From: Micromonospora sp. NBC_00421
GTDB taxonomy: Bacteria > Actinomycetota > Actinomycetes > Mycobacteriales > Micromonosporaceae
Assembly: GCF_036017915.1 (NCBI RefSeq)
Contig: NZ_CP107929.1
Location: 2,294,001-2,358,000, forward strand
DNA length: 64,000 nt
Direction: 5' to 3'
Part shown: positions 1-9,242 of the stretch, in pieces
How the letters are laid out: every line of letters starts with the position of its first letter
Position numbering within the stretch: position 1 is the first letter of the stretch
Position numbers and translations under genes: made by a program
The notes under the pieces: generated by a model
Told to the model about the DNA's origin: nothing
Database searches by the model: none
Seen by the model: only the letters and a program-made list of their open reading frames with translations

Positions 1-58
1 CGAACACTCACCGTACGGGGCTGCGGACGGAGCGCAGCAACCGGTAGACACATAGACC

Positions 59-1684
59 ATGACGAACACCCTCGACCGTCGTACCCTGCTGCGCCTCGCC
101 GGTGCGTCCGCCGGCACCGCCGTACTCGCCGGCTCCACCCTGGCCGCGAGCGGTCCCGCCCACGCGGCGGCAGGCGCGTTCCGACACGGGGTCGCCTCGG
201 GCGACCCGCTGCCGGACGGCATCCTGCTCTGGACCCGGGTCACCCCCGTGCCGGAGGCGGTGCCCGGCTCCGGGCTCGGCCCGGACGTCGACGTCCGCTG
301 GCAGGTCGCCACCGACCCCGACTTCACCACGGTGGCCACCCAGGGCGTGACGCCGACCGGCCCGGCCCACGACCACACCGTCAAGGTGGTGGTGACCGGG
401 CTGGCCCCGGCGACGACGTACTGGTACCGGTTCGGCCACGGCGACGGGTGGTCGCCGACCGGCCGGACGATGACCGCCCCTCCGGTCGACGCGGCGATCG
501 ACCGGCTGCGGTTGGGCGTGGTGTCCTGCGCGAACTGGGAGGCCGGGCACTTCGCCGCCTACCGGCGGCTGGCCGACCGGGGCGACCTCAACCTGGTCGT
601 GCACCTCGGCGACTACCTCTACGAGTACGGCACCGGCGAGTTCGACGCCGGCGGCACGGTGGTCCGCCCGGTCGCGCCGACGCACGAGACGCTGACCCTG
701 GCCGACTACCGGATCCGGCACGGGCTCTACAAGACCGACCCGAGCCTGCAGGCCCTGCACGCCGCACTGCCCTGGGTGATCACCTGGGACGACCACGAGG
801 TGGCCAACGACGCCTGGTCCGGCGGGGCGGAGAACCACACCCCGGGCACCGAGGGCACCTGGTCGGACCGGGTGGCCGCCGCCCGGCAGGCCTACCAGGA
901 GTGGATGCCGGTGCGGATCGGCGCGGACGGGGCGATCTACCGGCGGTTGCGCTACGGCAGGCTCGCCGAGCTGTCCATGCTGGACCTGCGGTCGTACCGG
1001 TCGCAGCAGGCCACCGGCACGGCGGTGGACGACCCGACCCGCACCATCACCGGCGAGGCCCAGTTGCGCTGGCTCAAAGACGGGCTGGCCACCTCGACGG
1101 CGCAGTGGAAGCTGGTCGGCAACCCGGTGATGATGGCCCGGGTCGACGTCGGCTCGCTGCCGGCGTGGCTGCTCGGTCCGCTGGGCGAGCTGCTGGGCAT
1201 CCCGCAGAACGGGGCGGTGCTCAACCCCGACCAGTGGGACGGCTACAACGCCGACCGTGACCGGTTGGTCGACCACCTGCGGGCGACCGGAACGCGGGAC
1301 GTGGTCTTCCTCACCGGCGACATCCACACCTCGTGGGCCAACGAGGTGACCACCCGGTCGACCGGGTTGACCAACCCGGCCGCCGCCGAGTTCGTGGTGC
1401 CCTCGGTGACCAGCGACAACCTCGACGACGTCCTCGGGCTGCCGGCGGGCAACGGGCTGAGCCTGCTCGGGGCGACCCTGCTGCGGTCGACAAACCCGCA
1501 CGTGAAGTGGACGGAGCTGGACGGGCACGGCTACGGCGTGCTGGAGGTGACCCCGCAGCGCTGCCGGATGGACTGGTACCACCTGCTCGACCGGACCCGG
1601 GCCGACAGCGCGAGCCGCTGGGCCGCCGGGTTCTCGGTGGGCACCGGTTCGGCGAAGCTGCGCCGGGAGGACTCCCCGGCGTGA
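59..1684 (+). CDS. phoD: PhoD-family alkaline phosphatase, Tat-exported
   Basis: A 541-residue secreted phosphodiesterase/phosphomonoesterase of the PhoD metallophosphatase family, expected to release phosphate from organic esters outside the cell. The N-terminus has a twin-arginine signal (LDRRTLLRLAG followed by a hydrophobic stretch and an AHA-A type cleavage site near residue 35). A fibronectin-like N-domain precedes the catalytic domain, which carries the family landmarks HLGDYLYEYG, WDDHEVANDAW and GDIHTSW that bind iron/calcium. Length matches the family. It is monocistronic: a strong hairpin follows the stop and the next gene converges. The ATG is used because the Tat motif begins five residues later. 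Only 58 bp of upstream sequence is visible, with no obvious Pho box. Confidence 0.92.
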   Translation: MTNTLDRRTLLRLAGASAGTAVLAGSTLAASGPAHAAAGAFRHGVASGDPLPDGILLWTRVTPVPEAVPGSGLGPDVDVRWQVATDPDFTTVATQGVTPTGPAHDHTVKVVVTGLAPATTYWYRFGHGDGWSPTGRTMTAPPVDAAIDRLRLGVVSCANWEAGHFAAYRRLADRGDLNLVVHLGDYLYEYGTGEFDAGGTVVRPVAPTHETLTLADYRIRHGLYKTDPSLQALHAALPWVITWDDHEVANDAWSGGAENHTPGTEGTWSDRVAAARQAYQEWMPVRIGADGAIYRRLRYGRLAELSMLDLRSYRSQQATGTAVDDPTRTITGEAQLRWLKDGLATSTAQWKLVGNPVMMARVDVGSLPAWLLGPLGELLGIPQNGAVLNPDQWDGYNADRDRLVDHLRATGTRDVVFLTGDIHTSWANEVTTRSTGLTNPAAAEFVVPSVTSDNLDDVLGLPAGNGLSLLGATLLRSTNPHVKWTELDGHGYGVLEVTPQRCRMDWYHLLDRTRADSASRWAAGFSVGTGSAKLRREDSPA

Positions 1685-1690
1685 CGCGTC

Positions 1691-1737
1691 GACGCCGACC
1701 GGCCGGTCCCGGTGGCGGGAACCGGCCGGTCGGCGTC
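1691..1737. terminator. Bidirectional hairpin terminator
   Basis: Two perfectly complementary 17-nt arms (1691-1707 and 1721-1737) around a 13-nt loop, with no U-tract, lie 7 bp after the phosphatase stop and 11 bp before the stop of the converging lysozyme-like gene. The position suits termination from both sides. Confidence 0.85.
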
Positions 1738-1748
1738 GCCTCAGCGGG

Positions 1749-2441
1749 TCACCAGTGCTGCTGGACGATGTCCGCCGCCTGCTGCTCCCACTGCGCGTAC
1801 GCGTACGGGTAGGCCGAGACCTGCACGGTCTGCGCGGCGGTGGTCAGCGGCAGGTCCTCCCAGCCGGGCACGTTCTTCAGCGCGTCGAAGAACGCCCGGG
1901 AGGCGTACCCCGGGTCGGTGATCTGTTCCGGCGTGCCCCAACCCGACGACGGACGCTGTTGGAACAGGCCCTGCGAGTCGTAGTCGTTGTATGCGCCGAG
2001 GTGCCCCAGGTTGTACAGCTTCGACTCCTGCAAGGAGGTGGCCACGCCGATCACCGCGCCACGCTCCCCCACCCCGGTCCGCTTGGCCTCCGCGATGATC
2101 GCCTTGGCGTTGGCGACCTGCGCGTCGTCCAGCGGGACGCGGGACTGGGCACCCTCCAACCCGTGCGGGATGAGGTCGTCGGTGCTCGGCTTGCCGGCCG
2201 GCACCTCGGTGGTGGGGCTGCCCGTGGTCAGGCCGGACTCGACGGTGACGCCCTGCCGGCTCTTGCCGGTCGCCAGGTCGATCGCGGCGCGGGCCCCCTC
2301 GTGGGGCGCGCTGGCGACGGGGGCGGCCACGGCCGCCGGGCCGAATGCCAGGCCGCCGAGGGCGGCGACGCCGGCGATGCTCAGTGCGGTCCTGCGGTCC
2401 TTCGCGATGGCCGGGAGCCATCGGGTGAAGTCCAGCTTCAC
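1749..2441 (-). CDS. Secreted lysozyme-like (transglycosylase-type) protein
   Basis: A 230-residue exported protein. Residues 1-40 contain a basic start, a hydrophobic stretch (TALSIAGVAALGG) and Ala-rich cleavage sites, consistent with Sec export. The C-terminal 120 residues carry the pattern GVATSLQESKLYNLG ... DSQGLFQQRPSSGWGTPEQI, which is the lysozyme-like domain found at the end of many actinobacterial NlpC/P60 wall hydrolases; the Glu in QES is the likely catalytic acid. No NlpC domain is present, so this is the stand-alone form. Probable role is cleavage of, or binding to, peptidoglycan glycan strands. It converges with the phosphatase gene and has a 309 bp upstream region of its own. 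Confidence 0.75.
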   Translation of the reverse strand: MKLDFTRWLPAIAKDRRTALSIAGVAALGGLAFGPAAVAAPVASAPHEGARAAIDLATGKSRQGVTVESGLTTGSPTTEVPAGKPSTDDLIPHGLEGAQSRVPLDDAQVANAKAIIAEAKRTGVGERGAVIGVATSLQESKLYNLGHLGAYNDYDSQGLFQQRPSSGWGTPEQITDPGYASRAFFDALKNVPGWEDLPLTTAAQTVQVSAYPYAYAQWEQQAADIVQQHW

Positions 2442-2750
2442 GATGGTTGCCCTTTCGATCGTGGCGACGCGCTCCGGGGTGAGCGGGCCTCGGGGGAACT
2501 GCCACGCCGGCCGGGGTGTGGTGACCGGCGTATGGGGAACACAACCCGCCGGGCGTATCGGTCATTCCGGAAATGCCGCCACCGCCCCGGGCTGTGGCCC
2601 GGGTCACCGGCAAGCCACCCTTGCGGTTTCATACCGAACAAATCACCCGAATCGCGCGACGCTACCCGGCATACGTGGCGCGGCAGCCCGCGCGGGGTCA
2701 GGGGGCGGACCCGGCCGGCAGGTCCCCGGGAGAAGGGAACAGCGCCGGCG
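2442..2750 (-). promoter_or_regulatory. Long leader of the lysozyme-like gene, with hairpin
   Basis: 309 bp without a gene upstream of the lysozyme-like gene. It is less GC-rich than its surroundings and contains a perfect 7-bp stem with a 4-nt loop (CCCGGGC/GCCCGGG, 2586-2603), followed toward the gene by GC-rich segments and an AAGGG motif 5-8 nt before the start. Actinobacterial wall-hydrolase genes often have riboswitch leaders of the ydaO (c-di-AMP) class, but the conserved core of that class could not be found here. A structured leader is therefore only a suggestion. Confidence 0.3.
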
Positions 2751-3209
2751 TCAGCCGTTGGTGCCGAAGCCGTCGGCGGTGGACCGCTCGTCGACGGCCC
2801 GCAACTCCTGGAAGAGGGTGAGCTGAAGGCCGGCCGGCGCGTCGAGCCGCGCGTTCAGCGAGTGCCAGGGGGTGACGGTGGGCGGCGCGACCTCGGTGGC
2901 CCCGGCGGCGACGAGCCGGCCGGTGACGGCGGCGGCGTCGTCCACCTCGAACGCCAGCCGGAGCCTCGGGGCCACCTGACGGCCCACCTCGACGTCGTCG
3001 ATCATCCGCTTCTGCGCCGGGTTGGCGATCTCCAGGGTGGCCCGGCCCGCCTCCAGGATCACCACCCGGGCCTCCCCGGCACCGGAGTACGCGGCCTGTT
3101 CCGGCAGGCCCAGGGCGTCCCGGAAGAAGGCGACCGCCACGTCGTAGTCCTCGGCCTCCACCACCAGGCGGAGCTGCCGTACGGCCGGGGGCCGGTGGTC
3201 GTCGGTCAC
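2751..3209 (-). CDS. VOC-superfamily (glyoxalase/bleomycin-resistance fold) protein
   Basis: A 152-residue single-domain protein with two beta-alpha-beta-beta-beta halves typical of the vicinal oxygen chelate fold: LRLVVEAEDYDVAVAFFRDALG opens the first half and LRLAFEVDDAAAVTGRLVAAG the second. The segment after it (LFQEL) ends the last strand. Members are metal-dependent isomerases/dioxygenases or ligand-binding resistance proteins, and the substrate cannot be told from sequence. A GTG start is used. It lies alone, upstream of the MBL/mycothiol pair on the same strand but separated by 58 bp from the MBL stop, so co-transcription is possible. Confidence 0.8.
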   Translation of the reverse strand: MTDDHRPPAVRQLRLVVEAEDYDVAVAFFRDALGLPEQAAYSGAGEARVVILEAGRATLEIANPAQKRMIDDVEVGRQVAPRLRLAFEVDDAAAVTGRLVAAGATEVAPPTVTPWHSLNARLDAPAGLQLTLFQELRAVDERSTADGFGTNG

Positions 3210-3267
3210 CGGACGATCCTAGGCCCGCCGGGCCGGGCGACGGTGGATGCCGCCCGGCCGGTGCCGG

Positions 3268-3897
3268 TCAGTGGCCGCGGGCCAGCCACTCCTGCAGGTG
3301 GGGGGCCTCCGCGCCGACGGTGGTGTCGTCGCCGTGCCCGGTGTGCACCACGGTGTCGGCCGGCAGGGTGAGCAGCCGGGTCCGGATCGACTCGACGATG
3401 GTGGCGAAGTCGCTGTACGACCGGCCGGTCGCCCCCGGACCACCGGCGAACAGGGTGTCACCGGTGAACACCGCGCCCAGCGACGGGGCGTGGAAGCTGC
3501 ACGCGCCGGGGCTGTGGCCGGGGGTGTGCAGCACCCGCAGGACGGTGTCGCCGACGGTGATCTCCTGCTCGTCGGACAGTTCCCCGTCGGGGGCCAGGCC
3601 GGGGTGCACCAGATCCCACAGCACCCGGTCGTCGGGGTGCAGCAGGATCGGCGCACCGGTGACCTTGGCCAGCTCGGGGGCGACCCGGACGTGGTCGTCG
3701 TGGGCATGGGTGGCGAGGATCGCCACCACCCGGCGGTCGCCGACGGCCCGGCGGATCGCGGCGACGTCGTGCGGGGCGTCGAGCACCACGCACTCGGAGT
3801 CGTCGCCGACGACCCAGACGTTGTTGTCGACGTCGAAGGTCTGCCCGTCGAGGGAGAACGTGCCGGAGGTGACGGCGTGGTCGACCCGGGCGGTCAC
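3268..3897 (-). CDS. MBL-fold metallo-hydrolase, glyoxalase II-like
   Basis: A 209-residue metallo-beta-lactamase-fold hydrolase with the signature THAHDDH (ligands for the binuclear zinc site), then [12 protein letters not shown] and FTGDTLF, ending with HTGHGDDT. Its GTG start overlaps the stop of the upstream dehydrogenase (GTGA), so the two are translationally coupled. This pairing is standard in mycothiol producers: the dehydrogenase makes a formyl-mycothiol adduct and the hydrolase is thought to release formate and mycothiol. That assignment comes from context, as the fold alone would also fit a glyoxalase II. Confidence 0.85.
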   Translation of the reverse strand: MTARVDHAVTSGTFSLDGQTFDVDNNVWVVGDDSECVVLDAPHDVAAIRRAVGDRRVVAILATHAHDDHVRVAPELAKVTGAPILLHPDDRVLWDLVHPGLAPDGELSDEQEITVGDTVLRVLHTPGHSPGACSFHAPSLGAVFTGDTLFAGGPGATGRSYSDFATIVESIRTRLLTLPADTVVHTGHGDDTTVGAEAPHLQEWLARGH

Positions 3898-4982
3898 GGG
3901 AACACCACCACCGAACGCAGCACGTCACCGTCGTGCATCCGGCGGAACGCCTCCTCCACCTGGTCCAGGGCGATCTCCTCGGTGACGAAGGCGTCCAGGT
4001 CGAGCCGGCCCTGCAGATAGAGCTGGGTGAGCAGCGGGAAGTCCCGGCTGGGCAGGCAGTCGCCGTACCAGCTTGACTTGAGTGCGCCGCCACGGCCGAA
4101 GACGTCCAGCAGCGGCAGGTCGACTGTCATCTGCGGGGTGGGCACCCCGACCAGGACGACGGTGCCGGCGAGGTCCCGGGCGTAGAACGCCTGCTTCCAG
4201 GTCTCCGGTCGGCCCACCGCGTCGATCACCACGTCGGCACCGAACCCGCCGGTGGCGGCCCGGATCGCCTCGACGGCGTCCTCGGCGGAGGCGTCGACGG
4301 TGTGGGTGGCGCCGAACTTCCGCGCCCAGTCGAGCTTACGACCGTCGGTGTCCACCGCGATGATCGTGGTCGCCCCGGCCAGGACGGCACCGGCGACCGC
4401 CGCGTCACCGACCCCGCCGCAACCGATGACGGCGACCGAGTCACCCCGGGTGACCTGCCCGGTGTTCATCGCCGCGCCGAGCCCCGCCATCACCCCGCAG
4501 CCGAGCAGCCCGACGGCGGCGGGCCGGGCCGCCGGGTCGACCTTGGTGCACTGGCCGGCGTGGACCAGCGTCTTCTCCGCGAAGGAGCCGATGCCCAGGG
4601 CAGGGGTCAGCTCGGTGCCGTCGGTGAGGGTCATCTTCCGGGCGGCGTTGTGGGTGTCGAAGCAGTACCACGGGCGGCCCCGCCGGCAGGCCCGGCACTC
4701 ACCGCACACCGCCCGCCAGTTGAGCACCACGAAGTCACCGGGGGCGACCTCGGTCACCCCCTCGCCGACCTGCTCCACCACCCCGGCCGCCTCGTGACCG
4801 AGCAGGAACGGGTAGTCGTCGTTTATGCCGCCCTCGCGATAGTGCAGGTCGGTGTGGCAGACCCCGCAGGACTGCACCCGCACCACCGCCTCGCCGGGCC
4901 CCGGGTCGGGCACCACGATGGTGGTGACCTCGACCGGAGCGCCCTTGCTCCGTGAAATGACGCCCCGGACTTCCTGGCTCAC
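3894..4982 (-). CDS. mscR: S-(hydroxymethyl)mycothiol dehydrogenase
   Basis: A 362-residue zinc-dependent medium-chain alcohol dehydrogenase of the mycothiol-dependent formaldehyde/nitrosomycothiol reductase group. Landmarks are the catalytic-zinc site [10 protein letters not shown] and GHEAAGVV, the structural-zinc cluster [15 protein letters not shown] and the NAD-binding [10 protein letters not shown]. It oxidises the formaldehyde-mycothiol adduct with NAD and may also reduce S-nitrosomycothiol. The GTG at 4982 is preferred because GGGAGG lies just upstream and the protein then starts SQEVRGVI, as homologues do; an ATG further upstream would add a low-complexity tail. It is translationally coupled to the MBL hydrolase downstream. 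The presence of this gene implies mycothiol biosynthesis. Confidence 0.93.
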   Translation of the reverse strand: MSQEVRGVISRSKGAPVEVTTIVVPDPGPGEAVVRVQSCGVCHTDLHYREGGINDDYPFLLGHEAAGVVEQVGEGVTEVAPGDFVVLNWRAVCGECRACRRGRPWYCFDTHNAARKMTLTDGTELTPALGIGSFAEKTLVHAGQCTKVDPAARPAAVGLLGCGVMAGLGAAMNTGQVTRGDSVAVIGCGGVGDAAVAGAVLAGATTIIAVDTDGRKLDWARKFGATHTVDASAEDAVEAIRAATGGFGADVVIDAVGRPETWKQAFYARDLAGTVVLVGVPTPQMTVDLPLLDVFGRGGALKSSWYGDCLPSRDFPLLTQLYLQGRLDLDAFVTEEIALDQVEEAFRRMHDGDVLRSVVVFP

Positions 4983-5050
4983 GCTGTGTCCTCCCTGCCT
5001 GCCGGCACGACGGCCGGGTGGTTCCCGCTCCTCGGGCGAACCTACCGCGA

Positions 5051-6445
5051 TCATGCCGCCCAACCCACCGGTCCGCCGGACTCACCGCCCGCCGACCGGT
5101 CGCCCCCACCCCCGGCCCGGTCCCCCGGCGGTACGCGCACCACCGCACCCGGCTCCGCCACGCGGACGGTGCCGGTGCCGTCGGGTCGACCGGCGTGCCG
5201 GCGGGCGGCGTTGCGGTAACGCAGCACCTGAACGGCGCCCAGCGCCCAGAGCAGGTACTGCACGGCGAACGCCCAACGGAACGCGTAGAGCGGTGGAGCG
5301 CTCGCACCCGCCGGGGTGGTCAGGTCGAGCACCACCCCGATCGCCAGCACCAGCACGATCGAGGCGACGAACCCGCCGACGTTGACGATGCCGATGGCGC
5401 TGCCGATGCGGTGCACCGGATTGAACGTCCGGGCGTAGTCGAACCCGACCACCGCGCCGGGGCCGTTGAGGGCCAGCACGAGCACCAGGATCACCAGCAG
5501 CCAGTGCGGGGACCGGCCGGGCCAGGCCAGCACCACCGCCCACACCCCGGCGCTGGCCCCGGTCACCGCGAAGATCAGCACCGACCGGTGGAACGGGTGC
5601 CGGGCGCACAGGTGGGCGACCAGCGGCCCGGCGAGCAGCGCGCCGACGGTCATCAGGGTGAGCAGGGACGCGGCGGCGGTCGGCGGTAGACCCTGCCCCT
5701 GCACCAGGAACGGGTACCCCCACAGCAGGGCGAAGACCGCACCGGAGAACTGGGCCACGAAGTGCGACCACAGGCCCAGCCGGGTGCCCGGCTGCGCCCA
5801 GGCGGCCACCAGCTCCCGCCGTACGGTGGACAGGGTCGGGGCGGCGACGGTGTCCCGCCCGACGTGCGGGCCGTCGCGGACGGCGACCAGCACCAGCAGC
5901 ACCGCCGTCGCCCCGAGCCCGGCGGCGACCAGGAACGCCGGGGTCCAACCGGCGTGGTGCAGCAACGCCACCAGCGGCACCGCGGCGAGGATCGCACCGA
6001 GCTGACCGAAGGTGCCGGTGAGCTGCACCAGCAGCGGATTGCGGCGGCCCGGGAACCAGTACGCCACGATCCGCAGCACGCTGATGAAGGTCATCGCGTC
6101 GCCGAGTCCCACCAGCACCCGGGCGGCGACGGCGAGCCGGACGTCGGTGGCGACGGCGAAGCAGAGCTGCCCGGCGACCATCAGCGCGCCACCGGCCAGC
6201 AGCAACCGACGTGAACCGTAGCGGTCCAGGAGCACCCCGACCGGGATCTGCATGGCCGCGTACACGGCGAGCTGGGCCACCGAGAACACGGCCAGGGCGG
6301 AGGCGTTGAGGCCGAAGCGGTGCGTGGCGTCCACTCCGGTCACCCCGAGGGAGCTGCGGTGGAACACCGCCGCCAGGTAGGCGGTGACGGCCACTGCCCA
6401 GACCACACCGGCCTGGCGACGCCCGGATGCGGGAAGGACGTTCAC
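5051..6445 (-). CDS. MFS transporter, 12 transmembrane segments
   Basis: A 464-residue major facilitator superfamily carrier. The first helix follows [11 protein letters not shown], and the hallmark loop 2-3 motif appears as [16 protein letters not shown], with a second-half counterpart near [18 protein letters not shown]. About twelve hydrophobic segments are visible, with a Gly/Arg-rich cytoplasmic tail after residue 420. The GTG at 6445 is chosen because everything upstream in the frame is low-complexity and overlaps the divergent promoter region. The family overlaps nitrate/nitrite and metabolite carriers; substrate is unknown. It lies 68 bp downstream of the mycothiol dehydrogenase start on the same strand, but with an independent upstream region. 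Confidence 0.85.
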   Translation of the reverse strand: MNVLPASGRRQAGVVWAVAVTAYLAAVFHRSSLGVTGVDATHRFGLNASALAVFSVAQLAVYAAMQIPVGVLLDRYGSRRLLLAGGALMVAGQLCFAVATDVRLAVAARVLVGLGDAMTFISVLRIVAYWFPGRRNPLLVQLTGTFGQLGAILAAVPLVALLHHAGWTPAFLVAAGLGATAVLLVLVAVRDGPHVGRDTVAAPTLSTVRRELVAAWAQPGTRLGLWSHFVAQFSGAVFALLWGYPFLVQGQGLPPTAAASLLTLMTVGALLAGPLVAHLCARHPFHRSVLIFAVTGASAGVWAVVLAWPGRSPHWLLVILVLVLALNGPGAVVGFDYARTFNPVHRIGSAIGIVNVGGFVASIVLVLAIGVVLDLTTPAGASAPPLYAFRWAFAVQYLLWALGAVQVLRYRNAARRHAGRPDGTGTVRVAEPGAVVRVPPGDRAGGGGDRSAGGESGGPVGWAA

Positions 6446-6774
6446 CGCCGCGCCGACCCGCCGGGCGACCGGCCCACCCCGACACCGCACCCTCGCCGCC
6501 GCCGGCAGGCCCACCCGGAAGTCGACGCGACGACCGCCGGCATCGACGTACCGCACTGCGTCATACCCCAATGGTGCGTCCCCGGCGGGCGGACCGGCGA
6601 CGGCGGGTGCACCGCCGGTGGTCCGCGCCACTGCGGGCGGACCCTCGCGGAGGGCCCCGAGTGGCTGAGCGGGTGGGCGGATCTGCCCCGTCCGGCGGGC
6701 CACCACCGGGGATCATCACCCCGCCGATCGACCCCGCCACGCGGGGTGACCGGGCGACTGGGCACAATCGACCC
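6446..6774. other. Divergent promoter region between MFS carrier and photolyase
   Basis: 329 bp separate two outward-facing genes. The sequence is very GC-rich without clear -10/-35 boxes. No repeats, operator-like palindromes or RNA genes could be supported, although a short stretch near 6658-6675 superficially resembles a tRNA D-arm. Confidence 0.4.
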
Positions 6775-8220
6775 ATGTCTCCCCGCCGGTGGCTGCTCGC
6801 CGATCAACTCGGGCCGCACTTCCTCGACGACGACCGGCAACCGGTGCTGCTGGTCGAGGTCAGCGAGCTGTTCCGGCGTCGGCGGCTGCACCGGCAGAAG
6901 GCGCATCTGATCCTCAGCGCCCTACGGCACCGCGCCGCCGAACTGGGTGACCGGGCGCTGCTGCTGCGTACCGGGACGTTCCGGGAGGCCCTGGCATCGG
7001 TCGACGGCCCGGTCGAGGTCTGCCACCCGAGCACCCGGGCGACCCTCGACTTCGTCAGGTCCGTCCCCGGGCTGGCCATGTTGCCACCCCGCGGCTTCGT
7101 CACCGACCTGGCCGACTTCGCCGACTGGGCGGACCGGCCCCGGCGCGGGCAACTGCGAATGGTCGACTTCTACCGGTACGCCAAGCGCCGGCACGGGGTG
7201 CTCACCGGCCCGGGACCGACCGGACGGCCGACCACCACCAGCGGACCCACCCTGGACGTACCGCCCCCGCCGCCGATCGTCGAGGACGACATCGACGCCG
7301 GAGTCCGGGCCGACCTGGACCGGTGGGAACGCGACGGGGTCCGGTTCGTCGGTCGCGACGCCCCCCGCACCCATCCGGCCAGCCACACCGAGGCCGAGGA
7401 GCGGCTGGCGCACTTCCTGCGCTACCGGTTGCCCGCGTTCGGCCGCTACGGCGACGTGATGAGCGCCGACGACCCGGTCCTGGCGCACGGGATGCTCTCC
7501 TCCTCGTTCAACCTCGGGTTGCTCGACCCGGCGGTGGCCCTGCACCGGGCGGAGGCGGCCTGGCGGGCCGGCGAGGCCCCCTCGGCCTCGGTGGAGGCGT
7601 TCGTCCGGGGCCTGCTCGGCTGGCGGGAGTTCCTCTGGCAGCTCTACTGGTACGTCGAGCCGCCCTACCGGGGCACCGGCTGGTTGGCCGCGACCGAGTC
7701 CCTGCCGCAGTGGTTCGTCGACCTCGACGCCGACGCGGTGGAGGCCCGCTGCCTCGCCGACGTGCTCGCCGGGGTCCGGGACCGGGCCTGGGTGCACCAC
7801 GCCCAACGGCTGCTGGTGCTCGGCAACCACGCGTTGCAGCGCGGCTGGCGGCCGACCGAGCTGGCCGACTGGTTCCAACGCAGCTTCGTCGACGGCGTCG
7901 ACTGGGTGATGAACACCACAGTGATCGGCATGAGTCAGTACGCCGACCTGGCCCGGGTGGACACCCGCCCGTACGCGGTGGACGGGCGGTACATCGACGA
8001 GATCAGCGACTACTGCACCGACTGCCGCTACCGGCCCGACCGGGAACTCGGCGACCTCGCCTGCCCGTACACCGGGGGTTTCGCCGCGTTCCTGCACCGT
8101 AACCGGGAGAAGCTGGTGGCCGACCCCCGGCTCGCCGCCGAACTGGCCGCCCGGGACGACCCGGACCGCCGGGAGGCGGTGCTGGCGCAGGAGGAGAAGC
8201 GGGGCAGCAACCCGCCCTGA
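6775..8220 (+). CDS. FeS-type bacterial photolyase/cryptochrome (PhrB-like)
   Basis: A 481-residue deoxyribodipyrimidine photolyase-related protein of the FeS-BCP (prokaryotic 6-4 photolyase) clade. Four cysteines, C326, C414, C417 and C430, have the spacings 88, 3 and 13 known for the [4Fe-4S] ligands of Agrobacterium PhrB; the last three lie in CTDCRYRP...LACPYTG. The N-terminal Rossmann-like antenna domain begins RRWLLADQLGPHF, and the FAD-binding half includes GWREFLWQLYW and MNTTVIGMSQYAD. Expected role is light-driven repair of (6-4) photoproducts or blue-light signalling. The ATG at 6775 matches family N-termini; earlier in-frame starts give Arg/Pro-rich sequence only. Confidence 0.88.
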   Translation: MSPRRWLLADQLGPHFLDDDRQPVLLVEVSELFRRRRLHRQKAHLILSALRHRAAELGDRALLLRTGTFREALASVDGPVEVCHPSTRATLDFVRSVPGLAMLPPRGFVTDLADFADWADRPRRGQLRMVDFYRYAKRRHGVLTGPGPTGRPTTTSGPTLDVPPPPPIVEDDIDAGVRADLDRWERDGVRFVGRDAPRTHPASHTEAEERLAHFLRYRLPAFGRYGDVMSADDPVLAHGMLSSSFNLGLLDPAVALHRAEAAWRAGEAPSASVEAFVRGLLGWREFLWQLYWYVEPPYRGTGWLAATESLPQWFVDLDADAVEARCLADVLAGVRDRAWVHHAQRLLVLGNHALQRGWRPTELADWFQRSFVDGVDWVMNTTVIGMSQYADLARVDTRPYAVDGRYIDEISDYCTDCRYRPDRELGDLACPYTGGFAAFLHRNREKLVADPRLAAELAARDDPDRREAVLAQEEKRGSNPP

Positions 8221-8221
8221 T

Positions 8222-8254
8222 CCCGGGGGGCCGGGCATTCCCCGGCACCCCGGG
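8222..8254. terminator. Hairpin between converging genes
   Basis: Fourteen-nt arms (8222-8235 and 8241-8254) pair with one mismatch around a 5-nt loop, directly after the photolyase stop and 5 bp before the stop of the converging SDR gene. It probably acts on both transcripts. Confidence 0.7.
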
Positions 8255-8259
8255 TGCGG

Positions 8260-9174
8260 TCAGGCGATCTCCCCGGCCGGCAGTTCCCCGGCCGGCAGCT
8301 CGGCGGCGGCCGGGGCGCGGGTGGCCGGGGTATGCCGGGCCGCACCGGCCGCGACGCGGATCCCGGCGGCGAGCAGCCGGCCGTACGAGCCCGGCGCCAC
8401 CCGGGCCAGCAGATCGGGCAGCTTCGCCGACCAGCCGATCAGCACCCGGGCGCGACGACGTTCCACCCCACGCAGGATCACCTCGGCGGCCCGCGCGGGC
8501 GGGATGAACAGCAGCTTCTCGAACTGCCGCCGCGCGGTCTCGAACTCCTCACGGGCCATCCCGCTGCCGACCCGGGCGTTACGGGCGATCCGGGTGGCCA
8601 CCCCGCCGGGGTGCACCGAGGTCACCCCGATGCCGTCGTCGGTCAACTCGTGCCGCAGCGCCTCGGTGAAGCCACGGACGGCGAACTTGCTTGCCGCGTA
8701 GGCGGTCTGCCCGGCCGGGGCGATCAGCCCGAACAGGCTGGACACGTTGACCAGGTGCGCGCCGGGCTCGGCCCGCAACGCCGGCAACAGGGCGTGGGTG
8801 AGCTGCACCGGCGCCCGGAAGTTGACGTCGACGACCCAGTGGAACTCGTCCATGGTGACCTGGTCGAACCGGCCACCGAGGGCCACCCCGGCATTGTTGA
8901 CAAGCAGCCGGATCCGGGGATGCCGGGCCCGGATCTCCTCGGCCACCCGGGCGGTGGTGCACAGGTCGGCCAGGTCGACCAGGTGGGTGTCGACCCGACG
9001 ACCGGGGTGGGCGGCACGGATCGCGGCAGCCACCGCGTCGAGCCGGTCACCGTCTCGGTCGAGCAGGACCAGGTCGCTGCCGCGCCGGGCCAGCCCGTGG
9101 GCGAGCGCCTCGCCGATTCCGCTGGCGGCACCGGTGACCACGGCGGTCCCGGCGGTGAAGTCGAAGCTACGCAC
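8260..9174 (-). CDS. Short-chain dehydrogenase/reductase
   Basis: A 304-residue classical SDR. The cofactor motif is TGAASGIGEALAHG near residue 15, followed by NNAGVAL, the catalytic Ser in NVSSLFG and the YAASK (Tyr-x-x-x-Lys) pair. The C-terminal 60 residues (ARAAEVILRGVERRRARVLIG ...) match the DltE/YqjQ-like subgroup acting on lipid or hydroxyl substrates. The GTG at 9174 follows AAGGAGG, a strong though close ribosome site. It lies downstream of the flavin monooxygenase on the same strand, separated by 68 bp that carry two 15-bp direct repeats, so it may be co-regulated with that gene. Confidence 0.85.
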   Translation of the reverse strand: MRSFDFTAGTAVVTGAASGIGEALAHGLARRGSDLVLLDRDGDRLDAVAAAIRAAHPGRRVDTHLVDLADLCTTARVAEEIRARHPRIRLLVNNAGVALGGRFDQVTMDEFHWVVDVNFRAPVQLTHALLPALRAEPGAHLVNVSSLFGLIAPAGQTAYAASKFAVRGFTEALRHELTDDGIGVTSVHPGGVATRIARNARVGSGMAREEFETARRQFEKLLFIPPARAAEVILRGVERRRARVLIGWSAKLPDLLARVAPGSYGRLLAAGIRVAAGAARHTPATRAPAAAELPAGELPAGEIA

Positions 9175-9190
9175 GCGGCCTCCTTGCTGC

Positions 9191-9227
9191 GTGAAGGGAC
9201 GATCGTTGCGGTGTGAAGGGACGGTCG
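9191..9227. promoter_or_regulatory. Paired direct repeats upstream of the SDR gene
   Basis: Two copies of gtgaagggacgRtcg (9191-9205 and 9213-9227) differ at one base and are spaced 22 bp start to start, about two helical turns, in the 68-bp gap before the SDR gene. This arrangement is typical of an operator bound by a dimer or tandem dimers; no regulator gene is adjacent. Confidence 0.4.
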
Positions 9228-9242
9228 GAAGTCGGGGACGGC

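Noticed and set aside
8..1582. 524-codon minus-strand frame opposite the phosphatase gene
   Set aside because: Val/Gly/Arg-rich antisense shadow; the plus-strand frame carries Tat and PhoD motifs.
2442..2750. ydaO (c-di-AMP) riboswitch before the lysozyme-like gene
   Set aside because: Context fits, but the conserved core was not seen; only a short hairpin is evident.
6650..6740. Possible tRNA (ccgagtggctgagcggg resembles a Ser/Leu D-arm)
   Set aside because: No TψC arm sequence, anticodon stem or acceptor stem could be found at the right distances.
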